Below are positions 13,813 to 20,296 of a stretch of DNA of 21,747 nt, in pieces; position 1 is the stretch's first letter, and the number at the start of each line of letters is the position of its first letter. A program made the position numbers and the translations under genes. The notes under the pieces were generated by a model. The model made no database searches. It was given only the letters and a program-made list of their open reading frames with translations, and had not been told where the DNA came from. Location: positions 1 through 21,747 of the forward strand of contig CAYLJJ010000097.1 of NCBI GenBank assembly GCA_964384025.1, in the 5' to 3' direction. The DNA is from CAYLJJ01 sp964384025. GTDB taxonomy: Bacteria; Myxococcota_A; Bradymonadia; UBA7976; UBA1532.

Positions 13813-15618
13813 CTAATCCAACTGGATCCCCTCCATCTTAAGGACCAGCAGCGCGTTACTGCTCTGAGCCATCCCTGGCTTCAGCTGATAATCAAAATGT
13901 AGAGCCTCACCATCAAAGCGATCGCTAAAATGCCCCAAGAGGATCTGATCAGGGTGATCATCCTTAAGATTGACGAGATCTAGATCATGAGTGGTCACCA
14001 GTCCCGCCGCCTGCTTCCAGCGGAGCAGCTGCCTGACCACCCCGCGGCTCGCCTGATGACGCTCATAGCTGTTGGTGCCGCTGAGCATCTCATCTACAAG
14101 GAAGAGCCTGATCTGCCCACTCTCCTGGCTCTCCTTAAGCTCATCTAAGACCTGCCGGATACGCTTCACCTCAGCGTAGAAGCGGCTGAGGCCCGCCTCA
14201 GGATCATCCTGCACCTGAACGCTGCTGGAGATCTGGCAAGCGCGAAAGCTCAGGGCCTGGGCGCAGACAGAAGCCCCCGCCTGAGCCAGACGCAGGTTCA
14301 GGCCCACGGTCCTCAAGAATGAACTCTTGCCGCTCATATTGCTGCCTGTGATCAAAAACAGGCGCTCTAGAGGGAGGCTAAAGTCGTTGTATCTGCGAAG
14401 CTCATCCCTAAAGAGCGGGTGCCCCAGGGCTTTGGCTTCTAAGAGTGGGCCATCGGTGCGCAGCTTGGGCCAAGTAAAATTGGGCTGCTCTCGCGCAAAG
14501 CTGGCCATAGAGCTGAGCACCTCAAACTCCGCCAAGATCTCCAGCTCAGATCTCAGACGATCCCCCGCCTCCTCTCGCCAGCGCTCAAGCTGGGCGCTGG
14601 CCCACAGCTCCCAGAGCCCCGCGATGTTGGCAAAACCCCAGGTGAGGGCGCTGTCCCGTGCCGCCAGAGAGTCCAGGGCTCGGCTGAGGCGCATCATTCG
14701 TCGAGAGGGCCTCAACTCTATGGTCCCCAGCTCTCCCTGAAGCTTCTTAAGGAGCGAAGCCTGGAATCGCCCCCGCTCTAAGATCTGAAACATCTCCCTG
14801 AGAGCCAACAGTGGGCACTGCCCCTCTCCACCCAAGAGGGGTAGATAACCTTGGCTGAGAGAGCGAGTGCTGAAGAGGAAGATCAGCAGCTGGACCAAGA
14901 GGAGAGGGCGCCAAGGGCTGTTGTAACCCAGGCTGGCCAACAGGATGGAGATCCAGGTCAAGAGAACCCAGAAGGCGCCGAAGCGAGCCAGGAGACGAAC
15001 CCAGCGCCGAGGTGGTGCCTCAGCCCAGCACAGCAGGGCCTCTAGGGCTTTGGGATCAGCCTCTACCCGACGAGCAGCACACTCAAGGCGGTGACACCAG
15101 AGCTGCTTCAGTTTCAGCTCCGCTGCTGCCTCTTGGCGAGACTCCAGCTCCTCCTTTGGGGCTCCCATGCTCAGGAGCTGCGCTAAGCGACGACGCGCTT
15201 GAGGGAGCCGCGCTCGGCTGAGAAGCGGCCAGACTCCTCCTCGACCAAAGAGCTGTAGCTCAGCCTCTACCGGCGCTCCAGAGTACAGGTCCTCGCCCAG
15301 ATCCAAGCTCTCTGTTTTGCGCTGAAGGCGAGCGAGCCGATCTTGGTGTAGGTTAAGGCGGCTCTGCAATCGAGGGAGGCGCTCGTAGGGTCGTCGGTGT
15401 AGATAGACTGCGCCCAGGAAGATCAGAGCCCCCGCCCCCGCCACGGGACCATAGAGCGTCAAAGCCTGATCGTACCAAGCGGAGAAGGCGAAGGCTGTCG
15501 CCACCAGAAAAGAGAGCAGGCGCAGGCCCGCGATCCAAGCCGCGCTGCGCTCTGCCCGTGCTTGAAGGAGCTTTAAGCGCCGTAAGGCTGCCTGGGTATG
15601 CCGAAGCTGCTTTTTCAC
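13813..15618 (-). CDS. Membrane-anchored MutS-family ATPase (MutS domain V, no mismatch-binding domain)
   Basis: The C-terminal third is a MutS-type ABC ATPase: Walker A GSNMSGKSSFLRTVG (about residues 424-438), a Q-loop-like SVQVQDDPEAGLSRFYAEVKRI, Walker B LFLVDEMLSGTNSYER (about 504-519) and the H-loop VTTHDLDL (about 540). These are the MutS/MSH signature elements. It lacks the N-terminal mismatch-recognition (FYE) and connector domains of MutS1. Instead, the first half has four hydrophobic helices (near residues 28-50, 58-76, 210-235 and 240-255) separated by helical, lever-like segments. Membrane-associated MutS-like proteins without mismatch domains are known from Bacteroidetes and deltaproteobacteria, with unknown function. 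The GTG at 15618 overlaps the NAD kinase stop as GTGA and has GGAGAGG eight bases upstream; TTG 15621 is the alternative. About 601 residues. Confidence 0.85.
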   Translation of the reverse strand: MKKQLRHTQAALRRLKLLQARAERSAAWIAGLRLLSFLVATAFAFSAWYDQALTLYGPVAGAGALIFLGAVYLHRRPYERLPRLQSRLNLHQDRLARLQRKTESLDLGEDLYSGAPVEAELQLFGRGGVWPLLSRARLPQARRRLAQLLSMGAPKEELESRQEAAAELKLKQLWCHRLECAARRVEADPKALEALLCWAEAPPRRWVRLLARFGAFWVLLTWISILLASLGYNSPWRPLLLVQLLIFLFSTRSLSQGYLPLLGGEGQCPLLALREMFQILERGRFQASLLKKLQGELGTIELRPSRRMMRLSRALDSLAARDSALTWGFANIAGLWELWASAQLERWREEAGDRLRSELEILAEFEVLSSMASFAREQPNFTWPKLRTDGPLLEAKALGHPLFRDELRRYNDFSLPLERLFLITGSNMSGKSSFLRTVGLNLRLAQAGASVCAQALSFRACQISSSVQVQDDPEAGLSRFYAEVKRIRQVLDELKESQESGQIRLFLVDEMLSGTNSYERHQASRGVVRQLLRWKQAAGLVTTHDLDLVNLKDDHPDQILLGHFSDRFDGEALHFDYQLKPGMAQSSNALLVLKMEGIQLD

Positions 15619-16406
15619 CAATGGAGCCTCTCCCGTAGGTTACGAAAGAAGTAGTCAGGCTCAAAGCGGACCAAACGCGCGGGGATCTGAGAGCGGCAGA
15701 TCGAGATCTGCTCGCCGCTGCGGATGTTGCAGTGTGGGACCCCATCGGCGATAAACTGTACATCTCCCCGCCGGACTCGTTGAAAGTTGATCTTCAGTTC
15801 TACTTGAGCCGATCCTGGGAGGACGAAAGCCTGACTGCGGATGCTATACTCATTGAGGGCTTTAAGGATGATGCAGTCAACGTCAGGGGTCACCAGAGGC
15901 GCGCCTGCGCTCATCAGATAGGCTGTTGAGCCGGTGGGGGTGCCCACGATGACCCCATCTCCTCTAAACAGCTGCACTGGATGCCCATTGATCTCCACGC
16001 TGACCTGAATCATCCGGGTCATCGCCTTGACCACCACCTCATTTACACAGCGATAGTGCTCTCCTCGGTGTGTCACCCAGAGAGCCAAGCGATCTTCAAT
16101 CTCATAGTCATCGCTGAGGAGCCGCACCAAGACCTTATCCAGATCCTCTCGGTCACTCTGGGTCAGGAAGCCAACGTTGCCATAGTTGATCGCCAAGACA
16201 GGAACGCCAGGGTGAAGAGAGAGCGCGCGTAGGACTGTACCATCTCCTCCCAAAGCGATGATCATATCCAGAGACTCAGAAGGGACCTCAGCGATCTCCT
16301 CCAACAGTTCGATCTGAACTCGTCGAAAGAGACGATCGATCTTCTCCTTGGGGTACTCCTGCTCTGTATCTCTGGTGAAGAGGCCGATGCGTTTGAGTTC
16401 CTTCAT
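15615..16406 (-). CDS. nadK: NAD kinase (ATP-NAD kinase)
   Basis: NAD kinase phosphorylates NAD to NADP in the cytoplasm and is the only route to NADP. The sequence shows all family marks: start KRIGLFTRD, the nucleotide-binding MIIALGGDGTVLRAL, the NYGNVGFLT strand, the substrate loop around EVVVKAMTRMIQVSVEINGHPV, the TPTGSTAYLMSAGAPLV motif and the typical C-terminal FEPDYFFRNLRERLHW ending. The frame is open to 16433, but ATG 16406 gives the normal NadK N-terminus (263 residues) and avoids overlapping the upstream gene; it lies eight bases past that gene's stop. Its own stop overlaps the MutS-like gene start (GTGA). In many bacteria recN follows nadK; here a MutS-type ATPase occupies that place. 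Confidence 0.95.
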   Translation of the reverse strand: MKELKRIGLFTRDTEQEYPKEKIDRLFRRVQIELLEEIAEVPSESLDMIIALGGDGTVLRALSLHPGVPVLAINYGNVGFLTQSDREDLDKVLVRLLSDDYEIEDRLALWVTHRGEHYRCVNEVVVKAMTRMIQVSVEINGHPVQLFRGDGVIVGTPTGSTAYLMSAGAPLVTPDVDCIILKALNEYSIRSQAFVLPGSAQVELKINFQRVRRGDVQFIADGVPHCNIRSGEQISICRSQIPARLVRFEPDYFFRNLRERLHW

Positions 16407-16414
16407 GTTTGAAC

Positions 16415-17437
16415 TCAATCCCCCAAGGGCCAACGCAAAATCTGGAAGGGCAGTTCGGGATCTCGGTTCGTCACATAGCGAGAAACCTCCCCCTTGAGGA
16501 GATAGAGTGCTCCCTCAGCTTCAGCTGCCGTAGAGAGGCCATGATCAACAGCTGGGTGCCGAAGGTTGGCCAGTACCACCGCTCTCTGAGGGGCGCTGAA
16601 CTCCAGCTGAGAGACCTGATCATCAAAGACCACATAGAGTCGCTCACCCACAAAAGCTAAACCATCAGCGCCTATAATGGGATCGTCGCTGCCAAAGCTC
16701 TCTCCGCTCAGCTCGATGGGGCTCAACTCCCCCGCTAAGCTCAGCCGAAAGAGCGCCGAGGGCTTATAGACCGCTAGGATCAGGCTCTCTCCATCGGGAG
16801 CGACGACGATTCCGTTGGGACCCAGACCTGGGAAAGTGCCATTGAGTTGCTCATCCTCAAGGAGCAGGCTCAGGCCAGCCTCTATATCTCCTTGGTAGAC
16901 CGCACCGTTGCGAGGATCTGTAATCCAGACTCGACCCTGAGGGTCTACGCTGAGATCATTACAGCGTCCGTTCGCCTTGACCTCCTCCAGAGAAAAGCGC
17001 TTTCGGCTCCAGTCGCTCATCTCTACCGCCCAGATCTCCCCATGTTCTCTATCTTCAGCGCAGATCCAGAGGCGCCGCGCTTGGCTGTCTACCGCTAAGC
17101 CTAAGCTTCGCCAGCCCTCCTCTTCAGGGGGCTCTACGACAATCGCCCCTCCAGGGATGCGGCTCACGCTGCCATGCTCAAGGCTGCCCACAAAGAACTG
17201 CCGCGTTTGAGGATCAAAGGCGATCCCCTCAGGGAAGAGATCTTCTCCTGGGATCTCATAGAGGGGCACCAAGGGCTCAGGGCCTGCGTCTACAGCCCCT
17301 GAGTTCACATCAAGGCTGCCCGCCTCCTGAGTGACAGCCGCGTCAAGCTCTATCTGAGCATCAAGAGGAGAGGCGTTGTCATCGTCGTCATCGTTGCAAG
17401 CCAAAGAGAACAGAAGCAACAGAGCTAGAGATCTCAT
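16415..17437 (-). CDS. SMP-30/gluconolactonase-like beta-propeller lipoprotein
   Basis: The 340-residue product begins with a lipoprotein signal (LALLLLFSLAC, Cys at 14) and an Asp-rich linker (NDDDDDNASP, then DAQIELDAAV), typical of exported lipoproteins in this lineage. From about residue 58 it reads as a six-bladed propeller of the SMP-30/gluconolactonase/LRE-like type: PLYEIPGEDLFPEGIAFDPQTRQFFVGSLEHGSVSRI, GLAVDSQARRLWIC, CNDLSVDPQGRVWITDPRNGAVY, LGPNGIVVAPDGESLILA and GADGLAFVGERLYVV. The Glu of the FPEG-type start, the Asn in CND and the Asn in GPNG are the usual metal-site positions of SMP-30-type enzymes and are present, so a lactonase or sugar-acting role is possible but unproven. 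It overlaps the preceding glycosyltransferase gene by 4 nt (ATGA), so coupled translation is likely. Confidence 0.87.
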   Translation of the reverse strand: MRSLALLLLFSLACNDDDDDNASPLDAQIELDAAVTQEAGSLDVNSGAVDAGPEPLVPLYEIPGEDLFPEGIAFDPQTRQFFVGSLEHGSVSRIPGGAIVVEPPEEEGWRSLGLAVDSQARRLWICAEDREHGEIWAVEMSDWSRKRFSLEEVKANGRCNDLSVDPQGRVWITDPRNGAVYQGDIEAGLSLLLEDEQLNGTFPGLGPNGIVVAPDGESLILAVYKPSALFRLSLAGELSPIELSGESFGSDDPIIGADGLAFVGERLYVVFDDQVSQLEFSAPQRAVVLANLRHPAVDHGLSTAAEAEGALYLLKGEVSRYVTNRDPELPFQILRWPLGD

Positions 17438-19281
17438 GGTTCATCCTCTCCTGGAGCTTCGGGCTCAGGAGCCTTCTGTGGAAGTTTGGGATCGGGCGGA
17501 GGAGATGGAGGGTTGGGGCGTCGATAGACCGCCATCATCTGTACCCCATCGAGGAAGAAGCCATCGACAGGCCAGTCGGTCCCATAGGCTCTCCAGATAT
17601 CCAGCTCCTCCGGCTCCTTCTCCTTCTGATCGTGGTAGACTCCCCAGTTGGAGTAGGCCGCTGTCCAGTCTCCCGTGTAGCGTAGATCTTGGCGCAGGAG
17701 CTTGTCTCGTTTGTAGGCGTTGATCCCCCACTGAGTCGCCTTATGCCAGAAGACCAAGCCCCCTTGCTCCACCCGCTCATTGAGCGCGGGCAGGACCTCG
17801 ATGGTGCTGTGGCCCCAGAAGTTGCGCGGCATCCGCAGCTCAGCGGCCCCTGGAGGCCCTCCCGCTAGGGCGTTATAATAGCAAGGTCCCTGAGTTCCAT
17901 AGCGCAGCGTGGCCCAGAGGGCAGGGGCCAGAGAGAGGAGGCTCAGGGCCAAGAGGATGCTTCTCCGCCCCCGTCCCGTCCAGAGCCCTCTCGCTATACG
18001 CTCCAGACCCAGGGCAAAGGCGATGGCCAAGAAGGGCATGGCGGGCATCCAGTGCTTGGTTCCTCCAAAGATCGGCGTGTTGGGCAGCGCGATGATGGCG
18101 AGAGGCACAAAGAGATTGACCAAGATCAGGAGATCAAGCCCGCGTCGATCCTCTGGATCTACACGCAGTTGGCGCCAAGCACGACGAATCAACACCCCAA
18201 CCCCGACCATTGCAGGGAGCAAGATCCCCACGGGGATGCTCAGGGCGCTAAAGAGAAATGGAAAGTGGATGGGGAAAGGTGGCTTAAAATAGAGGTGGCC
18301 CAGGTAGTCCACCGGATAGTGCACATGGCGGGCATGGAAGCCGATATAAAATCGCAGATGCTCCCAGGTGTCATAGAAGAGCCAGGGCCAATGGAAGAAG
18401 AAGACCAAGCCACCCAGGATGATCATCGAGAGGGCGATCCAGATAAAGTAGATCAGAGGACCGCGTCCTTCCTCTGGAGCCTTTAGGCTGCCGTTGCGCC
18501 TATGCCAAGCTCGAAGGTCTAAGGCAGCGACCCCCAGGAGCGCGAAGGGTAGAAAGAAGATGTTGAGCTTGGTGGCGAAGCCCAGGCCCAGGGCGAGGCC
18601 AGTGATCAAGGCCCAAACCCGACTGCGACTGGCCTTGAGATAGCTAAAGCAGATCAGCAGCCACATAAAAGTTACAGGACCATCAAAGCAGGCGAGCTGG
18701 CTATGAAAATGGACTCTGGGCATCAGCGCCAACGCCAGGGCCGCTAAGAGGCCCACAGGGCGAGAGTGAATCATCACCCCCAAGAGAAAGAGCAACCAGA
18801 GCGAGAGCGAAGCCAGGATCAGGCTGGGTAGGCGATAGGCCAACAGATGATTATCTATCCAACCCCAGTCGCTGAGGAGGCGGTGGCTGACCCCAAAGAG
18901 GGTCTTCATAAGCACTGGGTGCTCATGGTTGTACTTAAAGCCTCGATCGATCTCAGGAGGAGAAAAGGAGTCGATCTCGCAGAGACCCTCGACGCAGGAA
19001 ACTCCAGGAGCGCAAGGATCAGAGCCTTCACAGCTCTTAAGGGTACAGCCCCCCTCCTCGCAACGCATCCCTGGACCACAGCTGCGATCATGCTCACATT
19101 TGCGGGCGCGTCCGGTGAGACGATCCACCCAATCAGCAGCCCGATCTCCAGCAAAGAAATAGAAGCTCTCATCCCGAGGAACCCCTAGATCTGGAGCGGT
19201 CTGCCAGAGGAAGAGGAGCTGTCCAAAGGCGAGCAGGAGTCCAAAGAGATGATCTCGCCAAAGCGGTCGATTTAGGCTCAT
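17434..19281 (-). CDS. GT39-like (ArnT/PMT-type) membrane glycosyltransferase with Cys-rich loop insert
   Basis: The 615-residue product has the GT-C layout: first helix, then the acidic motif PRDESFYFFAG (D37/E38) at the start of the first periplasmic loop, NHEHPVLMKTLFG, and ten or more further helices, with FDGPVTFMWLLICFSY and GLGFATKLNIFFLPFA typical of dolichyl-phosphate-mannose-type transferases. These enzymes transfer a sugar from a polyprenyl-phosphate donor to lipid or protein on the outer face of the inner membrane. Unusually, the first loop carries an insert (about residues 62-101) of two perfectly spaced modules C-x5-C-x5-C-x4-C. The C-terminal domain ends in a Pro/Glu tail. The ATG follows CGGAGGAGGAG closely and overlaps the upstream stop by 4 nt (ATGA). 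The acceptor cannot be read from sequence. Confidence 0.88.
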   Translation of the reverse strand: MSLNRPLWRDHLFGLLLAFGQLLFLWQTAPDLGVPRDESFYFFAGDRAADWVDRLTGRARKCEHDRSCGPGMRCEEGGCTLKSCEGSDPCAPGVSCVEGLCEIDSFSPPEIDRGFKYNHEHPVLMKTLFGVSHRLLSDWGWIDNHLLAYRLPSLILASLSLWLLFLLGVMIHSRPVGLLAALALALMPRVHFHSQLACFDGPVTFMWLLICFSYLKASRSRVWALITGLALGLGFATKLNIFFLPFALLGVAALDLRAWHRRNGSLKAPEEGRGPLIYFIWIALSMIILGGLVFFFHWPWLFYDTWEHLRFYIGFHARHVHYPVDYLGHLYFKPPFPIHFPFLFSALSIPVGILLPAMVGVGVLIRRAWRQLRVDPEDRRGLDLLILVNLFVPLAIIALPNTPIFGGTKHWMPAMPFLAIAFALGLERIARGLWTGRGRRSILLALSLLSLAPALWATLRYGTQGPCYYNALAGGPPGAAELRMPRNFWGHSTIEVLPALNERVEQGGLVFWHKATQWGINAYKRDKLLRQDLRYTGDWTAAYSNWGVYHDQKEKEPEELDIWRAYGTDWPVDGFFLDGVQMMAVYRRPNPPSPPPDPKLPQKAPEPEAPGEDEP

Positions 19282-20246
19282 CTCCTCCTCCGAACGGTGG
19301 GATCAAAGCAGAGATGTGCGTCGCTCGTTAAGCTTGTGCTGATCTCAAAGCGGAGCGCCGCAGCGGGGCCTTTGAGCGGCAAGCGCCAACGGTGCCAGCC
19401 CAACTCAGGCTTAAGTTGGCGCTCTCCGATGAGGTGCTCTCCCTGAAAAACTTTCAGCAGCGCAGTTTGGGTCCTGGGCTCAGTTTTGCTGTGAAAGTGA
19501 AGGATCTTATCGGTGAAGCCATAATCCAAGACCAAGCTCTCTCCAGCAGGCGCAGAGGGCCAGTTCAGGCGAACCCTAGCCTCCTTCAATGGGTGAAACC
19601 AGACACAGCGTCGGGGGCTGCCGCCGATGACTCGAACATCTCGGCTTACGTTAAGCCAGGGGTTAAGGCCGCAGTGAGGGTCCTTTCGACGGCGCTTCCA
19701 GCGCTGCTCAATGGGGCGACCCAGGCAACTGCGAGTGGCGACCTTGGATTTGAGACGATCACAGTGCCAACCACGACCATCCCAAAACTTACAGGCTCTA
19801 ACCCGCCCCTTGGGGTAGAGGCGGCTGACCTCCGCCTCCTCTAGGTTAGCGCGAAGATCGCCCACCACCTGTTCTCCTTCAACCTGGACCAGATCAAGGC
19901 GCAGAGGCCCAAACTCCTGGCTTTTGAGCAGGCTGTGCCCAGAGGGTAGATCCTCGGCGCTGTGTCCAAAAGCGCTTATGATCCAGACTCGTTGATAGCG
20001 TGAGAGATCCGCCCCCTCAAGTTGGGGCATATGAAAGGCGGGCAGGTCGTGAAGGAAGAGGCGCCCCTCCCCCGCCCAGTAGGGGCTCCAAGTCACCCCA
20101 TCCCCCTCTCGAAGCTCGCTGCGGATCTTCAATGTCGCAGCTCGCCAATCGCTGCGCTCTGGGATTTGTCGTTGTTGATAGACCAGCGCGAACATGGAGA
20201 GCAGGATCAGAGTGGGTGGGAGCATCCAGGGGAGAGATCTGAGCAT
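19278..20246 (-). CDS. Single-helix envelope protein coupled to the glycosyltransferase
   Basis: The 322-residue protein has one N-terminal membrane helix (LPWMLPPTLILLSMFALVY) and the rest should be periplasmic. The part following it (ELREGDGVTWSPYWAGEGRLFLHDLPAFHM, then QRVWIISAFGHSAEDLP) resembles soluble C-terminal domains that follow the membrane part of some GT39/ArnT-type transferases, where a GD-x-V-x-x-x-P-W-A stretch is common. A Cys-rich middle (CKFWDGRGWHC, RSCLGRP, DPHCGLN, RRCVWFHP) is followed by a beta-sandwich-like C-terminus (FQGEHLIGERQLKPELGWHRWRLPL, ALRFEISTSL, HLCFDP) similar in style to carbohydrate-binding jelly rolls. It may supply a domain split from the transferase encoded next; that is inference. 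ATG 20246 has a weak AAGG. Its stop overlaps the next start as ATGA. Confidence 0.78.
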   Translation of the reverse strand: MLRSLPWMLPPTLILLSMFALVYQQRQIPERSDWRAATLKIRSELREGDGVTWSPYWAGEGRLFLHDLPAFHMPQLEGADLSRYQRVWIISAFGHSAEDLPSGHSLLKSQEFGPLRLDLVQVEGEQVVGDLRANLEEAEVSRLYPKGRVRACKFWDGRGWHCDRLKSKVATRSCLGRPIEQRWKRRRKDPHCGLNPWLNVSRDVRVIGGSPRRCVWFHPLKEARVRLNWPSAPAGESLVLDYGFTDKILHFHSKTEPRTQTALLKVFQGEHLIGERQLKPELGWHRWRLPLKGPAAALRFEISTSLTSDAHLCFDPTVRRRR

Positions 20247-20296
20247 GGCGCCTTATTATCACAGCCCCGCCAAGCTCTCCCAAGGTTCTCCTAAGA

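Noticed and set aside
13813..15618. Calling the MutS-like protein a mismatch repair enzyme
   Set aside because: It lacks the mismatch-recognition and connector domains and has membrane helices; only the ATPase domain is shared.
18052..18486. 144-codon plus-strand open frame
   Set aside because: Antisense to the membrane part of the glycosyltransferase; composition is polar and low in structure, as expected from the complement of hydrophobic codons.
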